A DNA stretch of 35,220 nucleotides from Comamonadaceae bacterium (GCA_013823485.1 PNMF01000017.1:1-35220); one strand, 5' to 3'; shown: positions 1 to 7,902, counted from the first letter of the stretch. Program-made: numbers and translations. The notes: generated by a model not told the origin, from the sequence alone.

Positions 1-1
1 C

Positions 2-295
2 GTCGGCGCCACCGAGCAGGCCCGCGACCGGGCACTGAGCGAGGCCACCGCCTATGCCATCCGCATCGACGTGGCCGAAGAGCTAACGCGACTGGGTTCC
101 CATCTTGAGGAAATCGAACGCCTCATCCGCAAGGGTGGCGAGATCGGCAAGCGGCTCGACTTCCTGATCCAGGAACTGCACCGTGAAGCCAACACGCTGG
201 GCTCCAAATCGTCCAGCATCGAACTGACCCGCATCTCGGTCGACATGAAGGTGCTGATCGAGCAGATGCGGGAACAAGTGCAGAACATCGAATGA
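2..295 (+). CDS. yicC: YicC family endoribonuclease, C-terminal part (partial, cut by window start)
   Basis: The frame is open from base 2 and ends with TGA at 293-295, giving the last 97 residues. The visible part is a charged helical segment with the family hallmarks near the end: [20 protein letters not shown] followed by a conserved SS.ELT.. stretch and EQVQNIE at the C terminus. This matches the DUF1732 C-terminal domain of YicC, a stress-associated endoribonuclease (E. coli YicC cleaves RNA, e.g. RyhB). It lies 7 bases before gmk, an arrangement common in proteobacteria, so the two are probably co-transcribed. The start and N-terminal domain lie outside the window. Confidence 0.9.
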   Translation, partial: VGATEQARDRALSEATAYAIRIDVAEELTRLGSHLEEIERLIRKGGEIGKRLDFLIQELHREANTLGSKSSSIELTRISVDMKVLIEQMREQVQNIE

Positions 296-302
296 CCCCC
301 TG

Positions 303-923
303 ATGCAATACCCCGGCAACCTGTTCGTCGTCGCAGCCCCCAGCGGGGCCGGCAAATCCAGCCTGGTCAAGGCGCTGATGGAGCTGGACTCGCGCGTCCA
401 GCCCTCGGTCTCGCACACCACCCGCGCACCCCGAGGACAGGAACTGCACGGGCGCGAATACTATTTCGTCAGCAACGAGACCTTCGACCAGATGGTGGTC
501 CAGGACGCCTTCCTCGAATGGGCCAAGGTGCATGGCAACCGGTACGGCACCTCCAAGCAGGCCATCGAGCAGCGCATGAAGATGGGCGCCGACGTCGTGC
601 TGGAGATCGACTTCCAGGGCGCGATCCAGGTCAAACGCATCTTCCCGAACGCGGTGCTGGTGTTCATCCTGCCACCCAGCTGGGAAGAACTGCGGTCGCG
701 GCTGGAACGCCGTGCCGAAGACAGCGCCGAGGTGATCGACCTGCGCCTGCAGAACGCAGCCACCGAGATGGCCAATGCCCGCGAATTCGACTTCGTTATA
801 ATCAATGAGGTATTCGAGCGCGCCTTGTTCGACCTCAAGGCCATCGTGCACGCGCAAAGGTTGCGCTACTCCGCACAACGAATCGCACGCAGCGAGACGT
901 TCTCGGCGCTCAACATCCACTGA
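303..923 (+). CDS. gmk: Guanylate kinase
   Basis: Converts GMP and ATP to GDP and ADP; essential purine salvage enzyme in the cytoplasm. The 206-residue product has the P-loop APSGAGKS at residues 12-19, the GMP-binding region [18 protein letters not shown] at about 37-57, and the usual length of the family (about 205-210). The ATG at 303 places the P-loop at the normal distance from the N terminus. It sits between yicC and rpoZ, the usual proteobacterial order gmk-rpoZ-spoT. An unusual codon run GTT ATA ATC near 796-804 creates a perfect TATAAT inside the gene (see findings). Confidence 0.97.
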   Translation: MQYPGNLFVVAAPSGAGKSSLVKALMELDSRVQPSVSHTTRAPRGQELHGREYYFVSNETFDQMVVQDAFLEWAKVHGNRYGTSKQAIEQRMKMGADVVLEIDFQGAIQVKRIFPNAVLVFILPPSWEELRSRLERRAEDSAEVIDLRLQNAATEMANAREFDFVIINEVFERALFDLKAIVHAQRLRYSAQRIARSETFSALNIH

Positions 924-944
924 CATCCCACCTGGAGCCCGCTC

Positions 945-1148
945 ATGGCACGCATCACTGTTGAAGATTGCCTGGAAAAAATCCCCAACCGCTTCCAGCT
1001 GGTGCTCGCGGCCACTTACCGTGCCCGCATGCTGAGCCAGGGCCACGCACCCAAGATCGAAAGCAAGAATAAGCCTGGCGTCACTGCCCTGCGTGAAATT
1101 GCCGAAGGCAAGGTCGGCGTCGAAATGCTGAAGAAGGTGCCGGTCTGA
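945..1148 (+). CDS. rpoZ: DNA-directed RNA polymerase omega subunit
   Basis: A 67-residue protein beginning [20 protein letters not shown], which is the conserved N terminus of omega, with the RA motif region and K[14 protein letters not shown] typical of betaproteobacterial RpoZ. Omega chaperones assembly of the beta' subunit and forms part of the ppGpp-binding site 1 of RNA polymerase. Its position directly before the (p)ppGpp enzyme gene is the usual one. GGAG lies nine bases before the ATG. A strong intrinsic terminator follows, so spoT probably has its own promoter or depends on read-through. Confidence 0.97.
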   Translation: MARITVEDCLEKIPNRFQLVLAATYRARMLSQGHAPKIESKNKPGVTALREIAEGKVGVEMLKKVPV

Positions 1149-1181
1149 CCGCAGGTCACACCGCTCTGCGGCGCGACACCC

Positions 1182-1207
1182 AACACCGCTGCGGCGGTGT
1201 TTTTTTT
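1182..1207 (+). terminator. Rho-independent terminator after rpoZ
   Basis: Perfect 8-bp stem AACACCGC (1182-1189) / GCGGTGTT (1194-1201) with loop TGCG, running straight into seven T (1201-1207). It closes the yicC-gmk-rpoZ unit before spoT. Confidence 0.9.
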
Positions 1208-1268
1208 CGTCCGCCGATGCCGACCCGGGTGACTGCGCCGGTTTTGCATCTCAAGCTACAGTAACGGG

Positions 1269-3521
1269 ATGATGTCCGACGCGCCGACAGGCGCCCTGCC
1301 CTCCCCGACTGCACGGCCGGCCGACAGTGCGGCTGCTGCCAGCTTTGCCGCGCTCCTGGGCAAGCTTGACTACCTCGGTGCGGCCGACATCGAAAGCATT
1401 CGGCAAGCCTATCGATTCGCCGACGAAGCCCATCTGGGTCAGTTGCGCAAGAACGGTGATCCCTACATCACCCACCCGATTGCGGTGGCGGCCCAGTGCG
1501 CGGAGTGGAAGCTGGACGCCCAAGCCCTGATGGCGGCCCTGATGCACGACGCCATCGAGGATTGCGGCGTGACCAAGCAGGAGCTGGTGGAGCGCTTCGG
1601 GGCCCAGGTGGCCGACATCGTCGACGGGCTCACCAAACTGGAGAAGCTGGAGTTCGACACCCGGGAGCAGAACCAGGCGGAGTCGTTCCGCAAGATGCTG
1701 CTGGCGATGGCCAAGGATGTGCGGGTCATCCTGATCAAGCTCGCCGACCGCACCCACAACATGCGCACCATGGGTGACATGCCGCGCAGCAAGTGGCAGC
1801 GCATCAGCAGCGAGACGCTGGAAATCTACGCACCCATCGCCCACCGGCTGGGCCTGAACTTCACCTACCGGGAGCTGCAGGACCTGGCGTTCCGGTTCCT
1901 CAACCCCTGGCGTTACGAGGTGCTGTCCAAGGCCCTGAACAAGTCGCGCACCCGCCGCCGCGACCTGATCACCCGGGTGCAGCGCGAGGTGGAGGCTGCC
2001 TTCGCGAAGCAGGGCATGGCTGTTCGCATCATGGGACGCGAGAAGACCCTCTACTCGGTCTACCGCAAGATGGACAGCAAGCACCTGTCGTTCTCGCAGG
2101 TGACCGACATCTACGGCTTCCGCATCATCGTGCCGGACCTGACCGACTGCTACACCGGCCTGGGCACCCTGCACCAGCTGTACAAGCCGTTGCCCGGCAA
2201 GTTCCGAGATTACGTGGCCATACCCAAGGTCAACGGCTACCAGTCGCTGCACACCACGCTGATCGGGCCGTTCGGCACCAACATCGAATTCCAGCTCCGC
2301 ACCCACGCGATGGACGTGGTGGCCGAGTCGGGTGTGGCGGCCCACTGGCTCTACAAGGCCAGCGAGCCGAACAGCGACATGTCGCAGCGCCTGGGCACGC
2401 AATGGCTGCAGTCGCTGCTGGACATCCAGCAGGAAACGCACGACGCCAGCGAGTTCTGGGACCACATCAAGATCGACCTCTTCCCGGACGCGGTCTATGT
2501 GTTCACGCCCAAGAGCAAGATCATGGCGCTGCCCCGCGGGGCCACGGTGATGGACTTCGCCTACGCCATCCACAGCGATGTCGGCAACCGCACCGTGTCG
2601 GCCCGCATCAACGGCGAGGAGCGCCCGCTGCGCACCGAGCTGTCGAACGGGGATGTGGTGGAGGTCATCACCGACGCCAAGGCCCAGCCCAACCCGGCCT
2701 GGCTGTCGTTCGTGAAGACCGGTCGTGCGCGCTCGAAGATCCGGCATCACCTCAAGACGGTGGCGCAGGAGCATTCGCTGGAGCTGGGCGAACGCATGCT
2801 GGGGCAGGCGCTGCGCTCCGAAGGCATCGCACAGCTGCCGCCCACCGACGGAGAGCACGCCGGCACCTGGGAGAAGCTGCTCCGCTTCACCGGCAACCGC
2901 AATCTCGAGGAGCTGCTGTCGGACATCGGCATGGGCAAACGGATCGCCAGCATGGTCGGCAAGAAGCTGGCGGTCCTGCTGAGCGAGACCGGCGTCAAGC
3001 CGGACGCCCTGCTGATCAGCACCGAACGGTACGCCTCGGGGCAGGAAGACAACCTGGCGCATGGCGTCGTGACGCTCGATGGCAGCGAAGGCCTGTCGGT
3101 CCAGTACGCCAGCTGCTGCAAGCCCATACCGGGCGACCGCATCGTGGGTTATCTGGGCCGGGGCGAAGGTCTGGTGGTGCACGCCGAGGATTGCGTCGTG
3201 GCGCGCCGGCTCAGGGCCCGGGATGCCGAACGTTTCCTGGAAGTGGAGTGGGCCGACGAGCCGACCCGTCCGTTCGACACCACCGTCGTGGTCACCGTCA
3301 CCAACGGCAAGGGTGTGCTCGCCCGGGTGGCGGCATCCATTGCCTCGGCAGAAGGCGACATCACCCATGTGGACATGGGCGATGAACCGGCCCAGACCGC
3401 CACCGACATCCGCTTCTCGGTGGCCGTGCGCGACCGCCAGCACCTGGCCGATGTGCTACGCAGTCTCAAGCGCACGCCTTCGGTCATCAAGGCCCAGCGC
3501 TTCAAGCCGGCCAAGACCTGA
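1269..3521 (+). CDS. spoT: Bifunctional (p)ppGpp synthetase/hydrolase (RelA/SpoT homologue)
   Basis: Makes and hydrolyses (p)ppGpp, the stringent-response alarmone. The 750-residue protein has the full long-RSH layout: HD hydrolase domain with H93-D94 in MHDAIED and KLADRTHNMRT at about 157-167; synthetase domain from about 250 with GREKTLYSVYRKM and DYVAIPKVNGYQSLHTT; TGS domain near 405-465; a conserved CC pair in the SCCKPIPGD region near 620; and a C-terminal ACT domain. An intact HD motif and a basic KFRD (311-314) at the place of the RXKD motif of bifunctional enzymes, not the acidic EXDD of RelA, indicate a SpoT-like bifunctional enzyme. ATG occurs twice in tandem (1269 and 1272), so the exact start is uncertain by one codon. 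Confidence 0.95.
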   Translation: MMSDAPTGALPSPTARPADSAAAASFAALLGKLDYLGAADIESIRQAYRFADEAHLGQLRKNGDPYITHPIAVAAQCAEWKLDAQALMAALMHDAIEDCGVTKQELVERFGAQVADIVDGLTKLEKLEFDTREQNQAESFRKMLLAMAKDVRVILIKLADRTHNMRTMGDMPRSKWQRISSETLEIYAPIAHRLGLNFTYRELQDLAFRFLNPWRYEVLSKALNKSRTRRRDLITRVQREVEAAFAKQGMAVRIMGREKTLYSVYRKMDSKHLSFSQVTDIYGFRIIVPDLTDCYTGLGTLHQLYKPLPGKFRDYVAIPKVNGYQSLHTTLIGPFGTNIEFQLRTHAMDVVAESGVAAHWLYKASEPNSDMSQRLGTQWLQSLLDIQQETHDASEFWDHIKIDLFPDAVYVFTPKSKIMALPRGATVMDFAYAIHSDVGNRTVSARINGEERPLRTELSNGDVVEVITDAKAQPNPAWLSFVKTGRARSKIRHHLKTVAQEHSLELGERMLGQALRSEGIAQLPPTDGEHAGTWEKLLRFTGNRNLEELLSDIGMGKRIASMVGKKLAVLLSETGVKPDALLISTERYASGQEDNLAHGVVTLDGSEGLSVQYASCCKPIPGDRIVGYLGRGEGLVVHAEDCVVARRLRARDAERFLEVEWADEPTRPFDTTVVVTVTNGKGVLARVAASIASAEGDITHVDMGDEPAQTATDIRFSVAVRDRQHLADVLRSLKRTPSVIKAQRFKPAKT

Positions 3522-3536
3522 GGTCTCGTGACCGGG

Positions 3537-4094
3537 TCAGGTCGGTTCGGGGTAACGGACCGACAGGACTTCCAGCTCCTGCAGCCCGCCCGGCACGGCC
3601 AGCTTCACCACATCGCCCACGCGCGACTTGATCAGTGCGCGCGCCACTGGCGAGATCCAGCTGATCTGGCCACTGGCGCTGTCGGCCTCATCGACGCCCA
3701 TGATGGTCACCGTGGTCTCCAGGCCCTGCTCGTCAGCGTAGGTGACGGTCGCACCGAAAAACACCTGGTCGTTGCCGTGGTGCAGCGACGGATCGACCAC
3801 CTCGGCGATCTCCAGTCGGCGGGTCAGGAAACGGATGCGGCGGTCGATTTCGCGCAGGCGCTTCTTCCCGTAAAGATAGTCGCCGTTTTCGGATCGGTCG
3901 CCGTTGCTGGCAGCCCAGTGCACGATTTCCACGATCTTCGGCCGTTCTTCGTCCATGAGCTGGAACAGCTCGGCACGCAGCCGGTCGTAGCCGGGGCGGG
4001 TGATGTAGTTCTTGCCGCCCGGCGGCAGTGGCGGCAGGCCACCGGCTTCGTCATCGTCGTCCGCGTCGGACTCTTTGGTGAAGGCTTTGCTCAT
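3537..4094 (-). CDS. greB: Transcription elongation factor GreB
   Basis: A 185-residue protein with the GreA/GreB N-terminal coiled coil (ITRPGYDRLRAELFQLMDEE, then ASNGDRSENGDYLYGKKRLREIDRRIRFL) and C-terminal FKBP-like domain (DQVFFGATVTY, GVDEAD, ISWISPVARAL). Gre factors enter the RNA polymerase secondary channel and stimulate cleavage of backtracked RNA. The SENGDYLYGK and RFLTRRLE sequences fit GreB rather than GreA. It is longer than E. coli GreB (158 residues) because of an acidic, proline/glycine-rich N-terminal extension (about residues 1-28, with DADDDDE). It converges on spoT, with 15 bases between the stops. Confidence 0.93.
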   Translation of the reverse strand: MSKAFTKESDADDDDEAGGLPPLPPGGKNYITRPGYDRLRAELFQLMDEERPKIVEIVHWAASNGDRSENGDYLYGKKRLREIDRRIRFLTRRLEIAEVVDPSLHHGNDQVFFGATVTYADEQGLETTVTIMGVDEADSASGQISWISPVARALIKSRVGDVVKLAVPGGLQELEVLSVRYPEPT

Positions 4095-4130
4095 GAACGC
4101 ACCCGCATGAACGCAAGACAGACAGACAAG

Positions 4131-4164
4131 AAAAAAGCCTGCAGCTTGTGGCTGCAGGCTTTTT
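4131..4164 (-). terminator. Intrinsic terminator of tRNA-Arg, possibly bidirectional
   Basis: GCCTGCAGC (4137-4145) and GCTGCAGGC (4151-4159) form a 9-bp stem with a five-base loop, flanked by A on the left and T on the right. Read on the minus strand it lies 5 bases after the encoded CCA of tRNA-Arg and ends in a T run, so it terminates the tRNA transcript before greB. Confidence 0.85.
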
Positions 4165-4169
4165 CGTTT

Positions 4170-4246
4170 TGGTGCGGCTGGCAGGATTCGAACCCACGAC
4201 CCCTTGGTTCGTAGCCAAGTACTCTATCCAACTGAGCTACAGCCGC
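4170..4246 (-). tRNA. tRNA-Arg (anticodon ACG)
   Basis: On the minus strand a complete 77-base cloverleaf is seen: acceptor stem GCGGCTG/CAGCCGC, D arm with AGCTCAGTTGGA, anticodon stem CTTGG/CCAAG with loop CTACGAA (anticodon ACG), T arm with GGTTCGAATCC, discriminator A and an encoded CCA. The A34 would be deaminated to inosine by TadA so that it reads CGU/CGC/CGA. A promoter lies just upstream and a terminator just downstream. Confidence 0.97.
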
Positions 4247-4256
4247 GAAGCCTTGA

Positions 4257-4286
4257 AGTATAGCAGCATTTTTCGCGGTTTCGCAA
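4257..4286 (-). promoter_or_regulatory. Promoter of tRNA-Arg
   Basis: On the minus strand TTGCGA (4286-4281) and an extended -10 TGC-TATACT (the TATACT is 4262-4257) are 18 bases apart, and the -10 ends 10 bases before the mature tRNA 5' end. It is a sigma70-type promoter with an excellent -10 and a four-of-six -35. Confidence 0.7.
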
Positions 4287-4291
4287 TCTGT

Positions 4292-4600
4292 TCATGCGCC
4301 GGCCGGACCGGTACCCCGGTGACCATCGCTCCGGGGCAACGCTTGAGCGCAAAGCGCCAGTTCATGGGCGTGCGCAGCGGCCAGCACCTGCTCGAAGCTG
4401 TCGAAGGTCCGGCGTTCGAAGATGTACTTGCCCACGATCTCGTTGCGCTCCAGCCCGTGACGGCTGACCAGAAACTCACGGTAGCTGGCCGACTCCAGAT
4501 CGCGCGGCCCCTGGAATGTGTGCTCGGACAGTGGCCGCGCCGGGGAAGGGCCATTCGGTCGGGAACCGTCGGCAGGACGGCGTCGGGCGGGTTGTGTCAC
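4292..4600 (-). CDS. Small hypothetical protein (uncertain start)
   Basis: I do not recognise a family. The minus-strand frame encodes a basic, proline-rich N-terminal part and then a protein-like core (SASYREFLVSRHGLERNEIV, then a GKYIFERRTFDSFEQVL segment and AAAHAHELALCAQAL). The core uses G/C-ending codons like its neighbours, which favours real coding over chance. I chose the GTG at 4600 (102 residues); an upstream TTG-ATG pair at 4669/4666 would add a poor N terminus overlapping the predicted transcription start, and a start nearer the core is also possible. A sigma70-like promoter reading into it lies at 4669-4697. It is followed by tRNA-Arg. It could instead be a decayed gene. Confidence 0.4.
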   Translation of the reverse strand: MTQPARRRPADGSRPNGPSPARPLSEHTFQGPRDLESASYREFLVSRHGLERNEIVGKYIFERRTFDSFEQVLAAAHAHELALCAQALPRSDGHRGTGPAGA

Positions 4601-4668
4601 AGGGCAGCGAGGTGGTTGACTCAAGGCGCAGGCCGGCATCTGTAGGCCTGACCAGCAGGAGGCCATCA

Positions 4669-4697
4669 ACTCTAGAAGGGGCTCAATCCATTGTCAA
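4669..4697 (-). promoter_or_regulatory. Sigma70-type promoter reading into the small ORF
   Basis: On the minus strand a consensus -35 TTGACA (4697-4692) is followed after 17 bases by TAGAGT (4674-4669). The -35 is the inner half of a perfect palindrome (4691-4705), so a protein bound there would block RNA polymerase. The predicted start of transcription is near 4662. Confidence 0.5.
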
Positions 4698-4705
4698 ATT
4701 GACAA
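4691..4705. promoter_or_regulatory. Perfect inverted repeat, candidate operator
   Basis: TTGTCAA-A-TTGACAA is a 7+1+7 perfect palindrome in an AT-rich patch of an otherwise GC-rich genome. It overlaps the -35 element of the promoter above and lies 24 bases beyond the stop of the neighbouring winged-helix regulator gene, whose product is an obvious candidate ligand. Operator function is inferred. Confidence 0.45.
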
Positions 4706-4728
4706 CCTTCAAACCCGATGCAGTTGGT

Positions 4729-5091
4729 TCAGTTCTCGCTGGCACGGGTGAGGCACCGGCCCATTTCCTCGAAATAGCTCATCGCCGCCGGGGTGGGCAC
4801 CAGGTACTTCACGCGGCTGTCGCCGACATCGGTCTCGTTGGCCAGCAGCCCCTTGCCGCGCAAGGCGTTGAGTCGCCGGTGGACGGTGGTGGACGATGCG
4901 TCAGGAAGCATCTGCATGGCCTCCAGCACCGTGACACGCCGGCCGGCATGCCAGGCAGCGCCCAGCACATTGAGCAGGCGTTCCTCGGTGGTGTCGAGCG
5001 ACGGCAGGGCCGGGCTGCGGATGGCCTCCACCAGATTCAGGAACCGCAGGTACGCGGCTGCGCCAGGATGGCTCTTGGTCGATCGGGACAT
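4729..5091 (-). CDS. Winged-helix (MarR-like) transcriptional regulator
   Basis: A 120-residue basic protein. The middle reads as a winged helix: an entry helix (TTEERLLNVLGAAWHAG), a second helix (VTVLEAMQMLPDASS), a recognition helix (STTVHRRLNALRGKGLL) and a wing (ANETDVGDSRVKYLVPT), followed by a C-terminal helix. This is the pattern of MarR/HTH_27-type regulators. The ATG at 5091 is preferred over GTG at 5106 because GGAG at 5104-5101 sits nine bases before it. It is divergent from the MASE1-like membrane gene, with a 50-base gap that must hold both promoters. The ligand and targets are unknown; the 4691-4705 palindrome is a candidate site. Confidence 0.75.
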   Translation of the reverse strand: MSRSTKSHPGAAAYLRFLNLVEAIRSPALPSLDTTEERLLNVLGAAWHAGRRVTVLEAMQMLPDASSTTVHRRLNALRGKGLLANETDVGDSRVKYLVPTPAAMSYFEEMGRCLTRASEN

Positions 5092-5141
5092 GTCTAAGAT
5101 CTCCACATCGTCGGATGCTCGACGGGGGTACCGTTTCCAGT

Positions 5142-5720
5142 ATGACAGACCAGATCCGCCACCCAGAGTTCAGCGGCCCCTTGCTGGCCCTGCTCAGCTT
5201 CGGGGCCTACTGGGCCTCCTTTCGCCTCAACGGGCTGATCAGCCCATGGACCGAATACGCACCCGGGGTCTCGCTGGTGTTCCTGCCGGCCGGCGTGAAG
5301 CTGGTGGCGCTGCTCGTGGCTGGCGGCTGGGGCCTGCTGGGTCTGGCGTCGGCCGCCTTGCTGATGGCCACCGACGTCTGGACGCAATCCGGCATCGGTG
5401 AACTGGCGGGCAACATCGCGGTGTGGCTGGGGGTGCCTTACCTGGTCGTCGAGCTGATGCTGCGGGTGCTCGATGTCGACCGCGACCTCGGCAACCTGCG
5501 TTTCTGGCCACTGCTGCTGATCGTTGCAACGGCCACCGCCGCGGGCAGCTTCGCGTCGAGCGCTTACGCTGTGGCCTTTCACGGACGGCAGGAAACCGAT
5601 TACCTCGGGGCCGCCCTGGCCATGCTGCTGGGCGATGTCGTGGGGGCCGGGCTGGTGGTGATCCTGGCGGTGGTTGCGCTTCAGCTGCCGAGATGGCTGC
5701 GACGCCGATCGGGCGATTGA
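5142..5720 (+). CDS. Integral membrane protein with MASE1-like sensor region
   Basis: A 192-residue hydrophobic protein with about five to six membrane segments (near residues 14-30, 45-85, 88-110, 120-145 and 160-185) and a basic C-terminal end (PRWLRRRSGD). The segment GVSLVFLPAGVKLVALLV and the spacing of helices resemble the MASE1 sensor domain found at the N terminus of diguanylate cyclases and histidine kinases, but nothing follows it here: there is no GGDEF, EAL or kinase domain. I chose the ATG at 5142 (MTDQIRH) over the ATG at 5115, which would add nine residues unlike a leader and crowd the divergent promoter. Function is unknown; it may send its signal through a partner protein. 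Confidence 0.7.
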   Translation: MTDQIRHPEFSGPLLALLSFGAYWASFRLNGLISPWTEYAPGVSLVFLPAGVKLVALLVAGGWGLLGLASAALLMATDVWTQSGIGELAGNIAVWLGVPYLVVELMLRVLDVDRDLGNLRFWPLLLIVATATAAGSFASSAYAVAFHGRQETDYLGAALAMLLGDVVGAGLVVILAVVALQLPRWLRRRSGD

Positions 5721-5742
5721 AGTGCCCGCAGGAGGGGAAGGT

Positions 5743-5819
5743 TGGTAGGCCGTGTTGGACTTGAACCAACGACCAAGGGATTATGAGTCCCCTGCTCTGA
5801 CCAACTGAGCTAACGGCCC
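5743..5819 (-). tRNA. tRNA-Ile2 (anticodon CAT, lysidine-modified type)
   Basis: A 77-base cloverleaf on the minus strand with acceptor GGGCCGT/ACGGCCT, anticodon stem GGGGA/TCCCT with loop CTCATAA (anticodon CAT), T arm GGTTCAAGTCC and encoded ACCA. CAT tRNAs may be initiator, elongator Met or Ile2. TTAGCTCAG in the D arm, the anticodon-arm context GACTCATAATC..TTGGTCG and the GGTTCAAGTCC T loop match E. coli Ile2, and the three G-C pairs of the initiator anticodon stem are absent. TilS would convert C34 to lysidine so that it reads AUA. Pair 1-72 is a G-U wobble. Confidence 0.85.
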
Positions 5820-5830
5820 GAAAGCGGCGG

Positions 5831-5836
5831 ATTGTA
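5831..5836 (-). promoter_or_regulatory. -10 element of the tRNA-Ile2 promoter
   Basis: On the minus strand TACAAT (5836-5831) ends 11 bases before the mature tRNA 5' end. It lies just after the hrcA stop. No good -35 is seen at 16-18 bases upstream, so read-through from hrcA may contribute. Confidence 0.45.
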
Positions 5837-5841
5837 GGCGG

Positions 5842-6864
5842 TTACTTGCCGTGGCTCAGGGCGTTGCTGACCAGCTTGGCGGTGACGTCCACGATCTGGA
5901 TCATGCGGTCGTAGGGCATGCGCTGCGGGCCGATGACGCCCAGCGTGCCGACCACCTGGCCGTCCACCTCGTAGGGTGCGGTGACCACCGACAGGTCTTC
6001 GAACGGGACGACCTGGCTCTCGCCGCCGATGTAGATGCGCACGCCGTCGGCCTGGGCAGACACATCGAGCAGGCGCACCAGCTGCGTCTTCTGCTCGAAC
6101 AGGTCGAACAGGCGGCGCAGGTTGCCCATGTCGCTGGAGAACTCGGTGACCGACAGCAGGTTGCGTTCGCCGGCCACCACCACCTCCTCCTGACCGGTTT
6201 CCGCCTCGGTGCCGATGTTGACGGCCGCCTTCATCAGGTCGGCGATCTCGCCCCGCAAGGCGTCCAGCTCGGTCTTCAGGCGCTCGCGCACCGCTTCCAT
6301 GGTGAGGCCCGCGTAGTGGGCGTTGAGGAAGTTCGCCGCCTCCAGCAGCTGCGACTGCGTGAAGTTGACCTGGGTGTGGATGATGCGGTTCTGCACATCA
6401 CCGTCGGGCGAGACGATGATCACCAGCACGCGCCGGTCCGACAGGCTCAGGAACTCGATGTGCCGGAACACCGACGCCCGCCGGGGGGCCATGACCACGC
6501 CCACGAATTGCGACAGGTTGGACAGCAGGTTGGCCGCATGGCTGATGACGCGGTGCGGCTGGCTGGTGTCGATCTGCGGCGCGGTGATGTCGGACACCGG
6601 GGCCACCAGGCTTTCCCGGCGCACGGTGAGCATGGTGTCGACGAAAAGGCGGTAGCCCCGCGCTGTGGGAATGCGGCCGGCCGAGGTGTGCGGGCTGGCA
6701 ATCAGGCCCAGTTCTTCCAGGTCGCTCATGACGTTGCGGATGGTCGCCGGCGACAGGTCCATGCCGGTGGCCTTGGCGAGCGTGCGCGAGCCCACGGGCT
6801 GGCCGTCGGCGATATACCGCTCCACCAGGGCTTTGAGCAACAACTTGGCGCGATCGTCGAGCAT
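5842..6864 (-). CDS. hrcA: Heat-inducible transcription repressor HrcA
   Basis: A 340-residue protein starting [21 protein letters not shown] with the winged-helix DNA-binding domain at residues 1-75 ([47 protein letters not shown]), followed by the dimerisation/GAF-like region typical of HrcA. HrcA represses groE/dnaK-type chaperone genes by binding CIRCE elements and needs GroEL for folding. No CIRCE element or chaperone gene is seen near it, so it acts in trans. It is divergent from nadK, as in many betaproteobacteria. Confidence 0.95.
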   Translation of the reverse strand: MLDDRAKLLLKALVERYIADGQPVGSRTLAKATGMDLSPATIRNVMSDLEELGLIASPHTSAGRIPTARGYRLFVDTMLTVRRESLVAPVSDITAPQIDTSQPHRVISHAANLLSNLSQFVGVVMAPRRASVFRHIEFLSLSDRRVLVIIVSPDGDVQNRIIHTQVNFTQSQLLEAANFLNAHYAGLTMEAVRERLKTELDALRGEIADLMKAAVNIGTEAETGQEEVVVAGERNLLSVTEFSSDMGNLRRLFDLFEQKTQLVRLLDVSAQADGVRIYIGGESQVVPFEDLSVVTAPYEVDGQVVGTLGVIGPQRMPYDRMIQIVDVTAKLVSNALSHGK

Positions 6865-6927
6865 GGGCGGGATTTTACGGAGGGCTGCGGGGCCTGGGGC
6901 GTCACACCCCTATGTTGTAATTTGTCC

Positions 6928-7845
6928 ATGCCTTCGAACGCCCCGCCACGTCCTGCCGTCAGCCGGCAGCGCCTACCGCTGCGATTCGCCCATGTGGTGA
7001 TCGTCGGCAAGTACCACGCACCGGGGTCGCGCAAGGCGGTCGACGAAATCGCGCACTTCCTGCAGGACGAGGGATGCGTGGTCTCGCTGGAAGAACAGAC
7101 CGTCCTCAACACCGGCCTGACCAACTTCCCGGCCCTGAGCGTGGCGGCCATCGGTGCCCAGTGCGATCTGGCGCTGGTGGTCGGCGGCGACGGCACCATG
7201 CTGGGCATCGGCCGGCAGCTGGCCCGCCATGGCGTCCCGCTGGTGGGCATCAACCAGGGCCGGCTGGGCTTCATCACCGACATCGCTTTCGAGGACTACC
7301 GCGACTCGCTGCGCGCGATCCTGCACGGCAACTTCGAGGAAGACTCCCGGGCCCTCATGGCGGCCAGCGTCTGGCGCGATGGCCGCTGTGTGTTCGAGGC
7401 CACCGCGCTGAACGATGTGGTGGTCAACCGCGGCGGCGTGGCCAGCATGATCGAGCTGCGGGTCGAGGTGGACGGCCACTTCGTGGCCAACCAGCGGGCC
7501 GACGGCCTGATCATCGCGTCGTCCACCGGCTCCACCGCCTATGCGCTGTCGGCCGGCGGGCCGCTGCTGCACCCCGGCATCGGCGGCTGGGTGATGGTGC
7601 CGATCGCGCCGCACACGCTGTCCAACCGGCCGGTGGTGCTGCCCTACACCTGCGAGATCGCGGTGGAGATCGTCTCGGGGCGTGATGCCAGCGCCAATTT
7701 CGACATGCAGTCGCTCACCAGCCTGTTGCACGGCGACCGGATCGTGGTGCGCAAGTCGGAACATGCGCTGCGCCTGCTCCATCCGTCGGGCTGGAGCTAC
7801 TTCGACACCCTGCGCAAGAAACTGCACTGGAACGAAGGGGGCTGA
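6928..7845 (+). CDS. nadK: NAD kinase
   Basis: Phosphorylates NAD to NADP. The 305-residue product has the two diagnostic motifs: GGDGT at residues 86-90 (catalytic Asp) and [11 protein letters not shown] near 160-170, plus the glycine-rich [14 protein letters not shown] segment. The open frame extends far upstream inside the hrcA region, but protein similarity begins only at [12 protein letters not shown] (residue 19 on), and the ATG at 6928 lies in the divergent hrcA-nadK gap, so I use it. The length fits the family. recN follows after 57 bases. Confidence 0.95.
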   Translation: MPSNAPPRPAVSRQRLPLRFAHVVIVGKYHAPGSRKAVDEIAHFLQDEGCVVSLEEQTVLNTGLTNFPALSVAAIGAQCDLALVVGGDGTMLGIGRQLARHGVPLVGINQGRLGFITDIAFEDYRDSLRAILHGNFEEDSRALMAASVWRDGRCVFEATALNDVVVNRGGVASMIELRVEVDGHFVANQRADGLIIASSTGSTAYALSAGGPLLHPGIGGWVMVPIAPHTLSNRPVVLPYTCEIAVEIVSGRDASANFDMQSLTSLLHGDRIVVRKSEHALRLLHPSGWSYFDTLRKKLHWNEGG

Positions 7846-7902
7846 GCCTGCGTGACAATGGCGCTTTGCAAGCCGTTGCAGCCCCTTGTCACCAGCCCCA
7901 CC

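Noticed and set aside
1251-3443. Long open frame on the minus strand opposite spoT
   Set aside because: It is the antisense shadow of a GC-rich gene; the protein is His/Arg/Gly-rich with no recognisable domain, while the plus strand encodes a complete RelA/SpoT enzyme.
5851-6927. Upstream extension of the nadK frame through hrcA
   Set aside because: It is antisense to hrcA and low-complexity; the NAD kinase domain begins after 6928.
6865-6927. CIRCE operator between hrcA and nadK
   Set aside because: No TTAGCACTC-N9-GAGTGCTAA-like repeat is present, so autoregulation by HrcA is not supported.
7868-7900. TTG-N10-CAG before recN as a LexA box
   Set aside because: The first C is missing and the centre is GC-rich, unlike known LexA sites; recN may still be SOS-controlled by a site I cannot recognise.
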